This document shows, piece after piece, positions 31,640 through 42,751 of a DNA stretch of 64,000 bases. The translations under genes were made by a program, and so were the position numbers. The notes beneath the pieces were generated by a model. That model made no database searches. It saw only the letters and a list, made by a program, of their open reading frames with translations, and was not told where the DNA came from. The DNA is from Megamerina dolium (Eukaryota > Arthropoda > Insecta > Diptera > Megamerinidae): the NCBI GenBank assembly GCA_963854835.1, contig OY978530.1, positions 37,495,139 to 37,559,138 of the forward strand, written 5' to 3'. The first letter of the stretch is position 1, and every line of letters starts with the position of its first letter.

Positions 31640-32640
31640 TACTAATTTACACCCGAAATATGGTTGACTTTGACGAAGTAGTTTGTATGTTATGAGGGGA
31701 GCTATATAAAAAAGTAGGCGTGGCTTACCTCTTTCTTGTAAATCCAATTACTTTTCAATATTAATCCACACCTTAAATTTGGTTATCCTACGTTGAATAG
31801 TTCGTAAGTTATAGCGGTTAAAATTTTTTTTTAATTTTCGGAACATGATGTGTTGTCATGTTGAATTTTTGCCAGATTATGTTCAACTACATATTAACCT
31901 AAGTATTAATTATGATTGTTCCAGACACAAGATTGCAGAAGCTGCAGCTATCTCAATATAAAATAAAATTCAGTCATTCTGTATGGGAGCGACTATAAAC
32001 AATAGGCGTGGCTTGCCCATTTTTTGTGAGTATATTTGCTCTTACAATACTAATCCACATCTTAAATCTGGTTGTTCTACGCTGAATAGTTTGTAAGTCA
32101 TGACGAATAACATTTTTTATAATTTCCGCAACTTCGTATGGGAGGACCAATATGAAGTGGGCGTGGCACGCTGATTTTTTGCCAGATTATTTCCGACCAT
32201 CATTTGAATCTAAGTGTCAATTATAGTCATTCTACATAGAAGATTGTAGAAGTTACAGCTGTTTCAATTTGAAAGAAGTACAGACACTTTGTATGGGAGC
32301 TACTATAAAGAAGTAAGTATGGCTGGCCCATTTTTGGCAAAGTTATGTAGCAGTATAATGTAACTCTATGTGCCAAATATTGTTGTGCCAGATGGTATAT
32401 TAAGTGAGTTATAACAAGTTAAATATTTTGAAAATTCCGAGGTTACTCGTTTTTCGCGCGAACCAGCCAGGTGACAGACAGACGGACGGACGGACGGACG
32501 AACATCGTCAAATTGAAAATTTAAGCGACACCGACCACGAATATATATACTTTTCTATATCTCCGGAGATTCCTTCAAGTGGTTACAAACATCTGACCGA
32601 AATGAATATACCTTGGATATTACATTATGCAGGGTATAAA
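31640..32640 (+). repeat. Dispersed non-coding repeat, copy 1
   Basis: Contains degenerate internal repeats centred on 'TGTATGGGAGC(T/G)ACTATAAA' followed by 'GTAGGCGTGGC' (about 31695, 31980, 32130 and 32290). It has a (GACG)n stretch at 32480-32505 and ends in 'ACATTATGCAGGGTATAAAA'. A shorter copy ends the same way at 34975, and each is followed by the 65-bp minisatellite. Similar (GACG)n and GGGTATAA ends occur in non-autonomous Helitron-like repeats of flies, but no rolling-circle end is proven here. Confidence 0.6.
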
Positions 32641-32670
32641 AAGGATGTCGGTATTAGAATAAGAAGATAA

Positions 32671-33198
32671 TAGCCTAGACAGACGGCAGCCTAATTCCGG
32701 ATTACCGAGTTAATTCGAATTAACTCGGGCATTAACTGCAGCTAATCCGCATAAACTCTATGAGTTAATTCTCAAAATAAAAGAGGATTACGGGAATTTG
32801 CTATGGCAACACTGCTAAAAATTGTCTATTGTGAATTTTTCTCCATCCATTTTACAAAATATTAGGTGTGTTCGCTATCAAAAAACTTTCAACAATTGTT
32901 AACAGTTTTCAACATGAAAAGTGTTGGCGAACAAATAAATCCAGCTGTCTATTACGAACGGTGAATGTCAATTTACAAGTTTCTGATAGTTTTCAGTTCA
33001 CGTACTTCTTGTAGATTTTCTCATATCGAGAGTGATAGACGACAGAAATTGATAGTGATAGTAATGTAAGTGGACAGACCTAATAAAACAGCAATCAGCC
33101 GTTTAGTTAATCCGCAATACTGCCGTCTGTCAGGTTATTATTTTATTCGGATTAAGTGCGCCGGTAATCCGGAATTAGGCTGCCGTCTGTCTAGGCTA
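32671..33198. mobile_element. MITE with perfect 37-bp terminal inverted repeats
   Basis: The ends (32671-32707 and 33162-33198) are exact inverted repeats of 37 bases beginning TAGCCTAGACAGACGGC. TAA flanks both ends (32668-32670 and 33199-33201), which would suit a PIF/Harbinger-type target; a TA duplication with slightly shorter ends is also possible. The interior has no coding frame and contains a palindrome GAGTTAATTCGAATTAACTC (32709-32728). It interrupts the minisatellite, so it is younger. Confidence 0.85.
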
Positions 33199-33415
33199 TA
33201 AGTTAATAAGAAACAAAAATCGTAAAGCAAGTCAAGTAAAAAAGACAAGAAAAGAAAGATGTCAGTGTAGGTTAATAATAAACTAAAAGCGCAAAACCAG
33301 TCATGGAGAAAAGACAAAAAAATAAGGATGTCGGTATATGTTAATAAGAAACTAAAAATAAAACGAGTGAAGAAGAAAAGACAAAAAAAAAATCACAGCA
33401 GAATCTGCAAGTACT
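33199..33415 (+). repeat. 65-bp minisatellite, first block
   Basis: About three units of GTTAATAAGAAACTAAAA…AAAACGAGTCAAGAAGAAAAG…AAGATGTCGGTATAT. The array begins left of the MITE (GATGTCGGTATTAG at 32644) and resumes to its right, showing a single original array. Confidence 0.8.
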
Positions 33416-33416
33416 T

Positions 33417-34505
33417 GTGTTGGATACTTCTATTTTGTGTAAGTGTTTATTGCATACGAAGTGGGCCTTTAGTGCTCCGGAGAGTAATCTTAGATTCTTT
33501 TTGTTTAAGGAGAGAGCGGTGTTTGCTCTTTTAGTATCAAAGCTCAGGAATTTTTTAGAGTGGTTGAGACCGCCAGTGTTATTCCAATGTTCTCTGATTT
33601 TACGTTGGATCCATTACTTGGTATCTTGTTTTATGTTGTTTTTATTGAAGCCAAAGAACGGGGTTGGACCGATAAATGGCCCTTCAGCCCCTTTTTTGGC
33701 ATAAAGGTCCGCCTTTTCATTGCCTTCGTGTCCTTCATGTCCGTCATGTGGTGACACTTTCGTCGTATTTCCTGCTCATGTTGGTACTTCTGCTGTAGCC
33801 TTGAAGGTGGGGGGTTGGTCATCCTCTAGCCGCTTTTTCGGGGTGGTCTCTGGAGGTGACTGCTCGGTCGACCTCTGTCTTTTGGGGCCTAGCTCTCCGC
33901 CTTCGACATTTTTCGTGGGCATAGGGAGGGAGGCAAGGCTTTGGTGTATGCCGCTTGCTGAGCCCTTTTTTAACAAGGTAACTGTACCTCTTTTCGCTTG
34001 CGCCGCTAAATTTTTTAGACTTTCCAGCTGCGGATGCCGTGCCTATTGGGCTTGAGTGGCACCGTCTTGACTCGCGCCAATTCCTCTCTTTGTTGAAGTG
34101 CTGTGGCCTCTTTTGGTGAGCGATTGTGGCTCCTCTCGCCATTTGTTTTCGATGTGTTCATTTTGGTCCCACGAGTAAAGGGGAAAATCGGTCCACTTCG
34201 CCAGTGCTCCTGTAGCGTAGTAAGACTCTTATTGAAATGGGGCCTGAGCGCCTCAAGTTCGCATATTAGCGACTAGATACCCTCTAGCCATACATCCCTC
34301 GGCATATACTGCTCCACCATGGATTGGGGTTTATGTGGAGTTTCCTTTCCTAGACCGATTATATCAGCCACACCCTCAGCAGAGACATGACCTAACTGAG
34401 GAGCATGTTACCGGTGGTCACCACATGGAGATTATAGTCGCACTTCCATTAGCCTAGCAGTTACGTCACAGAGGTTACTAGACCACTACGTGATTTCCCC
34501 TGCAT
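33417..34505 (-). pseudogene. Internally deleted LINE (ORF1 joined to RNase H end)
   Basis: The right part (about 33820-34142) is basic and Pro-rich like LINE ORF1, with 'RRRRARPQKTEVDRAVTSRD'. The left part (about 33480-33760) reads on the minus strand 'NEKADLYAKKGAEGPFIGP' and 'PTPFFG', the last acidic block of a LINE RNase H, then a stretch towards a Cys-rich end. Endonuclease, RT and most of RNase H are missing between them. The likely 5' leader spans 34143-34505. It sits inside the dispersed-repeat and minisatellite region. Confidence 0.6.
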
Positions 34506-34512
34506 AGACCAA

Positions 34513-34975
34513 TAGCTGACCACAATTGCAGAAGTTACAGATGTTTCAATTTAAAAGGTCAGACACTTTGTATGGGAGCTACTATAAAAAGTAGGCAAGG
34601 TTTGTCCATTTCTGGCACGGTTATGTAGCAATATAATATAACTCCACTTGCCAAATAGTGCTGGTCCAGATGGTATATTAAGTGAGTTATAGCAAGTTAA
34701 AGCTTTTGAAAATCGCTTTGAATTATTCATGTGTCCGTGGTTATCGACCGATCATTCCCAATATCAATCCCCTCCGTAGATCAATATTAGCTCAAGTTAT
34801 CGTGAGCACCAGCCAGATGACAAAAAAAAAAGCCAGATGACAGACAGTCTCTAAATCGAAAATTTAAGCGACACTGATCGCAAATATATATAATTCTCTA
34901 TATCTGCGGAAAGTGGTTACAAACATCTGACCGCAATGAATATACCTTACATATTGCATTATGCAGGGTATAAAA
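34513..34975 (+). repeat. Dispersed non-coding repeat, copy 2
   Basis: From 'AATTGCAGAAGTTACAGATG' to 'GCATTATGCAGGGTATAAAA' it parallels 32245-32640, with one extra ~100-base segment near 34725-34810. The minisatellite continues directly from its end, as with copy 1. Confidence 0.7.
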
Positions 34976-36000
34976 AAGTCAATAAAATCGTAAAACTAGT
35001 AATGGATAAAAGATAAGAAAGGAAGAGTGTCGGTATATGTTAATAAAAAACAATAAACGTAAAATGAGTCATGGAGAAAAGACAAGAAAAAAGGATGTCG
35101 GCATACATTAATAAGAAACTAAAAACACAAAATGAATTAAGAAGAAAAGACAAGAAAAAAAAGATGTTGGTAATGTTAATAAGAAACCGAAAACGAAACA
35201 AGAAGAAATGACGGAAATAAAGATCTCGATATATGTTAAAAAGATACAATAAACGTAAAACGAGTCGAGAAGAAAAGAAAAGAAATATGTCGGTATATGT
35301 TAATAAAAAACTTAAAAGTAAAACGAGTCAAGAAGAAAATACAAGAAAAAAAATTGTTGGTATATGTTAATAAGAAACTGAAGAGATAAATCGAGTAAAG
35401 AAGAAAAGACAAGCAAAGAAAGATATCGGTATATGTTAGGAAACCGTAAACGTAAAACAAATCATGGAGAAAAAACATGGAAGAATGAATGTCGGTATGT
35501 GTTGATAAGAAACCGAAAACATAAAACGAGTCAAGAATAAAAGACGAAAAGAAAGATCTCGGTATATGTTAGTAAGAAACAATAAACGTAAAACGGGTCA
35601 TGAATAAAAGACAAGAAAAAAGAATGTTGGTATATGTCAATAAGAAACCAAAAACCTAAAACGAGTCAAGAAGAAAAGACAAAAAAAAAAATTTCGATAT
35701 ATTATATGTTATCTTAATAAGAAACTAAAAAACTAGACAAGTCAAGAAGAAAAAAACAAGAAAAAAGAAATGTTGCTGTATGTTAATAAGATACTAAAAA
35801 CTTATAACTCGTCAAGAAGAAAAGACAAGAACGGAAAGATACCAGTATATGTTAATAAGAAACTAAAAACGTAAAACGAGTCAAAAAGAAACCACAAGAA
35901 AAACAAATGTCGGTAAAAACGTAAAACGGTTCATGAAGAAAAGACAAGAAAAGAAGGATGTCGGTATAAGTTAATAAAAAACTAAAAACGTAAAACGAGT
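34976..36000 (+). repeat. 65-bp minisatellite, main block
   Basis: About 15 degenerate units of roughly 65-70 bases with the consensus described at 33199. The plus strand is strikingly purine-rich (A and G); open frames of Phe/Leu on the other strand are artefacts. It stops at an inserted LINE tail and SINE piece at about 36005 and resumes at about 36335. Confidence 0.85.
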
Positions 36001-36004
36001 CTAG

Positions 36005-36330
36005 AAGGTTAGGTTATTGTGGCTGCCCTCTTTTTGAGAGGGCACACCTAGGCCAGAAAGACCCATTGTTATACCACCGAGCTTCACTTCCAATACTTTT
36101 GTGAGTGTTTAATTTGGACAGAATTAAAAGGGACCTACTTATATTAGCTGGTTCTGAACGGCAGTACCCTTGTGACATCACTTTAATTTAGTTTTGTCAC
36201 AGACCTCTTTTAAGAAGCATTTTTGGCAAATTGTTACTATCGGAAAAATTGCTAATTCTTGCCAACAGGTGGATACCGTTCGAAAGAAAAATCTTTTCGA
36301 TATTAAATTTTGTTATGTTTTAGCCGGGGA
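36005..36330 (-). mobile_element. SINE fragment (copy 3) with an adjoining LINE 3'-end scrap
   Basis: 36095-36325 matches the body of the SINE in reverse, from 'ACAGGTGGATACCGTTCGAA' to 'TTTGGACAG', but lacks the tRNA-like head and the 3' tail. 36005-36090 begins GGTTAGGTTATTGTGGC and includes GCACACCTAGGCCAG, resembling the 3' end of LINE copy 2. The two pieces may represent separate insertions. Confidence 0.65.
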
Positions 36331-36735
36331 TTAAGAAAAGAAAGATTTCGGTATAAGTTAATTAGAAACTAAAATCTAAAGCAAGCCAAGAAGAAAAGAC
36401 AAGAACATCTCGGTATATTTAAAAAGAAATTAAAAACGAAATACGAGAAAAGAAAGATGTAGTTATATGTTAATAAGAAGCTAAAAGCACATAACGAGTC
36501 AAGAAGAAAAGACAAGAAAAAAAAAGATATCGGGATATGTGAATAAGAAACTAAAAACCTAAAACGATTCTAGATGAAGTAAACGAGTAAAGAAAGGTGT
36601 CGGTATATGTTAATAAGGATCTAATATATAAACGAGTCATGAAGAAAAGACAAGAAAAGAGGATCTCGGTTTATGTTAATGAAAAACTAAAATCGAAGCA
36701 CGAGTCAAGAAAAACAAAGCGAGACAAAAAAGATT
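36331..36735 (+). repeat. 65-bp minisatellite, last block
   Basis: Five to six further units of the array, more diverged, ending near 36735. Confidence 0.75.
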
Positions 36736-37139
36736 AGGTAATATGTTACCGAAAACCGAAAATGTAGATATAGCGGTAAAGGAAAAGCAAAAAGAAAAAT
36801 ATTTCCACATGGTACCTGATAACAAACTTTCTTTGTCGAATGTAATTGATCAACTAACTTATTCAGCGAAAATAATTATAATAGAAAATGTAATAACTGT
36901 TAGCTTTTATGTAGATGTTGATATACGAGTACATGTAAGTTCAAAAGTACGTATAGTACTTACAAAAAATAACTTGTTACAAAGTAAATATGCGACTATG
37001 TAAAAATACAATAAATTATGCGAGAATGAGCAAAACCACATATATGCTTACAATAATGTTAAAAATATACATATAAACCAATGTGATGTCAGGCGTTCCC
37101 GAACATACCGGCCCGCCTGAACTACAGTTCAGCAAGTAG
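36736..37139. other. Stretch without a recognised gene
   Basis: A plus-strand frame (36743-37003) of 86 codons has no family resemblance and AT-driven composition. I consider it chance. Confidence 0.4.
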
Positions 37140-39000
37140 GTATCAATCAGCAATCTTCGTAATGGGCCTAGTATATATAGCCCTTCTAATCTTTACCTTC
37201 AGCAGCGGTACTACGTTGTCTGCACCCTTTACGATATCATGTACTCTTCCAATAATCCAATTTAATGGTGGAAGTTTTAGTTCCTTTATAACCACCACGG
37301 AACCGTAATGCAGTTTTTGTAGTTCGTTTATAACCCGTTTGCTTCCATGGAATGTATTACCATTGTCCGAATACAAATCTGTTGATTTGCGTTTACGTGC
37401 GATAAATTTCGAAATGCAGCTAAGAAATAATCGGTTGTTAAATCAGTGACTAATTCTAAATGCGATGCTTTGACTTAGTAGATCGCCCATAAGTTGTATA
37501 CTCGTGGCGTTTCGTTGCATTAAACATTTCTTGCAGCTAAAGACTACCCTACGAACCATATTTCTGCAACCAAAAATCCAAAATTGTTGATGAGTTATGA
37601 CGAGAGTGGCTTTCACACCTGTGTGAAGATGTACTTCATGGATGTGATAATCAATCAAAGAGGTAACAAAATTGAATATTTCATATTGTAGGTTATAGTT
37701 GCATGTTTTAGACGTCTTCCTACGAGGAGCAGACCGTTATCGTCAATGAATGGAGTGTAAGCTTTGATTTAGAGAGTAAGGGTTTGGACTGCTGGAGTTG
37801 CCTCAACTCGTCACTGAATAGTTGTTGTTGTACACGTTGAATATAAGTACTTTAGATTTTTGTAATTACGCTGATGTTAAGAATGTGGTTAGTTCGATGA
37901 TTATATGTAAAGCACGGTTTCGACAGCTATGTAAGAATCTGCGACAATAAGCAAAAACTTGTACAAACCGTGTCTTCGACGACATTTTGTTGACAAGATG
38001 TAAAATTACATCGTCAACTTGAGTTGAACACAAGGCCGTATGAATTATAGGTTTTGCTTCTGTGAGAGCAGCGTGCACAGTAGATGATCTTTGATTTTGG
38101 CCAGATACTTTCAGGATCTGATAGCCGATTTGGCCTTGACCACCATATTTCGTGTTCGATCAACTTGGATGGTAGCAATTCTCTTGAAGCACAATCTGCT
38201 AGATTAGGTTCAGAACGCACATGCTGCCAATGTCTCCGAGGAACAACGTCAAGAATTTCCGCTGTAAAATTGCACACAAATGTATTCCACTTTTATGGTG
38301 AAGCAGAAAACCAATGCTGAAATATGAACCCTTAGTGATGCTCAAACAAGCGTTATTAGTCGTGTTAAGAGAACAGTAACATTCAATTCCAACCGGGAAT
38401 GGAAATAGTTTTTAGCGGTTCAACGCATATTTTTGAGGCTATTAATTTCTTGACAAATCAATCATTAAGCTGTAATCGACTATAGAGGACAGCAGCACAA
38501 TCAACACATGATGCATCAGCAGATCCATGTCGCGCATTTGTTTCTGACAGACCCGATATATATCTGGGTATATGTAAATTACAAAAATGTGGCAGCTCCA
38601 ATATCAAATTACGCCAATGAAAAGATAACTCTTCGGAAAGTTGATCATTCCAATTCAAACCATGGAACCATTACTCTTGAAAAAGCGTTTTGAAAAGAAC
38701 AATAGTAGGTGCAACAATTCCCTTCGGGTCATATATTTTGAATATTTATGATAACTCGATACGTTTCGTTGCTTCACATTCACAATTGTTAAAGTTGATT
38801 TTTAAAAGAAGCTCATCGTTACATGGATTCCAATACAAGCCTAGAAATTTCACAAGTAAATCAGTATTTAAACCGTCGATTGATAAATAATTAAATTCAC
38901 AAATATCCCTAGGGAGAGTTTCTACAATTCTGCAGACAACAATTTGAGCTCTACTTTCACAATTTAGAGTTACTCTCCCCTAATAGCTCTATCAATTTAT
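37140..39000 (-). pseudogene. BEL/Pao fragment C (RT end, RNase H, integrase)
   Basis: Right to left on the minus strand: an RT C-terminal segment with 'FKIYDPKGIVAPT' (about 38740); the RNase H region with 'ELSFHWRNLILELPHF' and 'HGSADAS' (38510-38600); 'HWQHVRSEPNLADCASRELL' (about 38200); an integrase zinc domain 'HEVHLHTGVKATL' and 'CKKCLMQRN' (37443-37658); then 'YSDNGNTFHGSKR' (second catalytic Asp) fused to the C-terminal 'PPLNWIIGRVHDIVKGAD' (37143-37376). The integrase catalytic Glu region is deleted at this fusion. Multiple shifts make it inactive. Confidence 0.85.
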
Positions 39001-39565
39001 CTTTCAGAGACAAAATATAAACCAGCGTGTTGCATCCAGACGATAATGGCTTATAGGTAAACTTAAATCTTTCCCCCAAACAATGCTCTGAAAATTGGTC
39101 TGATCTGACCAATTTTCAGCGCACTGACACTGTCTACGCCAGAAAATTACGTCGCGCGTACTTTCTGGTGGATTTGGTGCCACCTTTTTAGAAGGCGAGT
39201 TGCATCCCTGTCTTTAATCGATGTTCAGCAAGACATTCGGTTATTTGTGTTTTTCTTAGTTGACTTTTCTCGAACAACACTGACAGTGTGCGCATTTTTT
39301 TCTTTTATATATCTCGAGTTTTTGTATATAATTATATCATTAAAATGACAAAATGTCGAACTTATTAAATCCGATTAGTAAGATAACAAATTAGTGCCGT
39401 GCTGTTTATTTATATCCAGAGGTTTTTCTTTTGTACAAAGTAATATACATAAAAAACAATTGGTTTGTAATTTACGTGTGTTTCAATAAAAAGCTAAATT
39501 AATTTCTCTCGATAACATAAATAATTAAATAAATCAAAATTCAATTTAAACATTTACTTTGAGTA
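39001..39565. other. Stretch without a recognised gene, with near-palindrome and shared motif
   Basis: It contains an 11-bp inverted repeat GAAAATTGGTC/GACCAATTTTC with a 6-base spacer (39091-39118) and a 19-base sequence TGTCTACGCCAGAAAATTA (39131-39149) identical to 16530-16548. About 150 bases on, 'CAGTGTGCGCATTTTTT' also has a partner near 16600. The two places may share a degenerate repeat. Confidence 0.4.
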
Positions 39566-39862
39566 ATGGTATTGGCCACCAACGAAAGGCTTAACAATTC
39601 TGAAGGTGATAAAAAGTGTGCTGATGCAAATACAATACATCAGCAAGATTTGTTATCAAGTAACAATAGCAATAGTTAGAAATTGGAAAAGATGATGACG
39701 GAAAATATATCACCCGAAATAAGCGAACTGATGGCCAACACATTAACTCAACCTTATATAAGTGGATCACAAGAAATGCCGCATCCACAACAACATCAAC
39801 AACCCCGAAAACACCGGCAACAGCAACAACAAAAAACCCCGATAAATTCTCACATGGCCTGA
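39566..39862 (+). pseudogene. Gln-rich open frame of unknown origin
   Basis: A 99-codon frame begins ATG at 39566 and is interrupted by a single TAG at 39677-39679. It reads 'MVLATNERLNNSEGDKKCAD' and, after the stop, 'MMTENISPEISELMANTLTQ', ending with a His/Pro/Gln-rich tract (39775-39835). Codons in the tract mix CAA and CAG, as in fly opa repeats. It is unlike any retroelement in the window and lies opposite to the BEL strand. It could be a captured host exon or a pseudogene; I cannot name it. Confidence 0.35.
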
Positions 39863-40131
39863 ACGGTTAAAATTAAAAAACTTTAATTTATTATAAGCAA
39901 GAAGCAGTCGGTAATTGAAGAAGCATAAAAGAGGAGAATACAACACAACCAAGGTATGAGCTCCCCGGCATCTCTCTCACATACACAGACACTTTAATGC
40001 CACGAAACAGTTTTTCTATATCAGCTGCAAAAACATAGCGATGCTGACGAAGGCGAAGTGACACTCCAGATAAGTCCCGTTGAATGGAAGGACCTATGTG
40101 AAAACGATCATTTAGGAACATACATTAATTA

Positions 40132-40368
40132 GGAACAAGTCAACCTTTTGTGTGCGTTGCGATTTCTTCTCGCCCCTCTTTGAACGATTTATACCAATCG
40201 TAAATTTGAGTTTTCGACATGGTTGAATCACCAAATGTTTTTTTTCAACATTTCCAACGTTTTGGCACAAGAAATTTCGTTTGAAACACAAAATTTCACA
40301 CAAACTCTTTGTTCGATATTTTTATCCATAGTAAAAATCGCAACGCACACAAAAGGTTGACTTGTTCC
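40132..40368 (-). mobile_element. Mariner-derived MITE retaining part of the transposase HTH
   Basis: A 237-bp unit flanked by TA (40130-40131 and 40369-40370). Its inverted repeats start GGAACAAGTCAACC and match over about 36 bases. The minus strand reads 'MDKNIEQRVCVKFCVSNEIS' (from about 40332) and, after a shift, 'MSKTQIYDWYKSFKEGRE', the N-terminal helix-turn-helix region of a mariner-family transposase. The frame then runs straight into the far terminal repeat. Catalytic residues are absent, so it is an internally deleted derivative moved in trans. Confidence 0.8.
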
Positions 40369-40539
40369 TAATGACGCCGTAACCAAACTAAATGACACAT
40401 AGCAATAAAAATTCACAAAATAGTGGCTGACAGTTGTGCCAACCTGGGAAAAAATATTGAATTTTTTGAAATATTCTCAGAGGGAAAATTAAAAATGAGA
40501 ATTTCCGATTTCCGGGTACTTATTTGACAGAATGTACAT

Positions 40540-41890
40540 CCTTACAAGACCCATTGCAGACTACATGACATTTGGTAGTCGAGCTATTGGGTTTGAACAC
40601 TCCACTAATGTGGAGCAACCGGGGTAATGAAATGCCGCTCGATTTGTCGCACTGAAAGTTACTCGAAGAGGTCTAAGGTTCGCCAAGTGTACAACATCCG
40701 ACCCATCTCTCGCTCGGCTCCTACAAAATTGGTGCCATTATCACTCCATCAGGAAGTCATTGGTGGACAAGTCTGATACAAATCTAAATTGTACCGCTTT
40801 GGATACCATACACAGGAACACTGCGATGTAGCCCTTGATGATCACGTTTCCTCTATGAAGATCTGGTCGCACTTTTATAAGACCTGTATTATCCACCCCC
40901 GAATGCAGAAGTGAGCGTGCTTCTTAGTGTCGCTATTAGCTGCTGTGCTCCACAATGTAGTAGTTTCAAATGCATTGAACGAGCTATTAGCCAAACTAAT
41001 CTTTCCTTTCCTGGCACTGTCGGCCAAATATTGTTTCAGGCTACCGCTGTCTCTTTTGAATCAGTTCAATACTACAACAGAGTCCGACCAACAATTAGCC
41101 GAGCTGATTTTGATCCTATGATGAGTTTCGCAAATAGATAGCACGCGATGTATTAATTCGCGGAGTAACGTTGCTGCACTCAATTCGAGTTGCGGCATAA
41201 TCTCCGGGCGCCACTCTAAATTTTGTTAGCAGCAAATTGGATCTAGCTATTGTAGTATATTTCCCACAGATCGATGGAAATACCAGCTATTTAAGGAAAA
41301 TCCGAAGCTCGTCAGTGTAAAGTGACATTAAATGTACTGAAATTGATTTGTTGCAGACATGAGACTCCACCCTAATAGCAGAGAAAACGCCAATTCGTCT
41401 TCTGTACATATAGATTTGATTATGTGTCCAGATATATTTACTGATCAGGTTTACTTGTGTACCAGTGTCGAATATCGCACGAATTCTCACCATCATTCCA
41501 TTATGAGCTACAAAATGCACCTGCGCGGTAGCCAATAAACTAGAATGAAAATCGCCACCTCCTCGTATCATCGTAGAACGGTCTACTTGCTTGGATGACT
41601 GACGAATTGAAAGTACTGAAAACCCCAAGGCTGGTCTCCACTTCAGTTTCTAATTGCTCCAAGGACAAATAATGCCCTTGCGCATCTGGGGCAATGATTT
41701 TACAAACAGCTTCTCGCAGTATGAACCCCTTCGCAAAAAATTTTGGCACTGTCCCAGTTCAAACATTTTTTTTTAATTTCTCCTCACGACTCATGCGTCC
41801 AATCGCAGGACATCGGTAAAATGCATGATCTCCTGAACCGCTGAGACAGATCTTGTAATTAACGGTTGATGAAACGTTCGACCTCATGCG
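40540..41890 (-). pseudogene. BEL/Pao fragment D (gag knuckle, protease, integrase part)
   Basis: Right to left: a zinc-knuckle relic with 'GDHAFYRCPA' (about 41815-41860), then 'SSLLATAQVHFVAHNG' and 'IRAIFDTGTQVNLISKYI' (41430-41540), an intact DTG-type protease motif. RT and RNase H are absent. Next on the left is an integrase core segment with 'IIKGYIAVFLCMVSKAVQF' and 'VSDLST' (about 40730-40850). Stops and shifts separate the pieces. It is a different BEL lineage from fragments A and B, as its protease has DTG rather than EPG. Confidence 0.75.
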
Positions 41891-42750
41891 CTAATTTATC
41901 GAGGAATTGCTCTCCCTAAAAATATTCACATATCATTTGCAGTATCATTTGCGCTGCTATAACTTCTTATGAAGGTGCTTTAAGTCGCAGAGTCATTGCG
42001 CATCAAGTCGTAGTAGATTACTAATCCCATCTTACTAGTAACACATGATTGCTTAGCAAGGCCTTTAAGTCGCTGATATGTTACGTAGCAGGTCGCAGAT
42101 ATTTATTTATTTGACTTTAAGTCAATGTTGCGTCCAAGTTCGCAGTTATGTTCATATACTCATCGCGAATCAAGTTACTGTCAATCTTATACATACCACA
42201 ATCTAGCCTAGATCAACACACAAACATACGCACCCTTCGCCTTTATTGACCTTTTCCATTAGCGATTCCTTCCACGCTACGAATTTTACCTTCTCCACCA
42301 CCTAGCGATACTCTAGCATCCACTTGCACCCTGCGCAGGGTCACTCAGCTTTGCCAAAACATTGTACCATAACAACTACATTCATTGAACATAGGATATG
42401 CAATGTTATCAGTATGCACTGTAGTAGAATTATAACCAACAACACAAGAGCGAGCAATCGGTCGGACCAACGCGAGTATGAAATCATCCCGAATACATAT
42501 GGTACATTGAACATGGAATATTCAATGCTATTCGCATGCGCTGTAGTAAGATTAAAACCAACGGCCCAACCGCAAACATTCTGTTCGCAACAACACGAAC
42601 ACTTAATCATACCGAATACCATACATACATACATACATACATGAAGCAATATGTGCTCCAAACCTGTACAACTTTTTCTTCGGCTCGATGGACCAAACAA
42701 ATTTATTTCCTGACTACATTTCCATCGTGTCACAATCTGGTCACTCCAGC
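41891..42750. other. Possible BEL LTR or leader with internal duplication
   Basis: No frames with family resemblance. An imperfect tandem duplication (about 42376-42494 and 42503-42620) shares 'ACATTGAACAT', 'CTGTAGTA', 'AAACCAAC' and 'ATACCGAATA'-like phrases. Its place upstream of fragment D suggests LTR sequence, but ends are not defined. (CATA)n occurs at 42625-42645. Confidence 0.4.
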
Positions 42751-42751
42751 C

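Noticed and set aside
35040..35478. Phe/Leu-rich minus-strand frames resembling membrane proteins
   Set aside because: They are translations of the purine-rich 65-bp minisatellite.
36743..37003. 86-codon plus-strand frame as a gene
   Set aside because: AT-driven composition, no homologous pattern and no exon signals.
42625..42645. Functional motif in (CATA)n
   Set aside because: Simple microsatellite of about five units.
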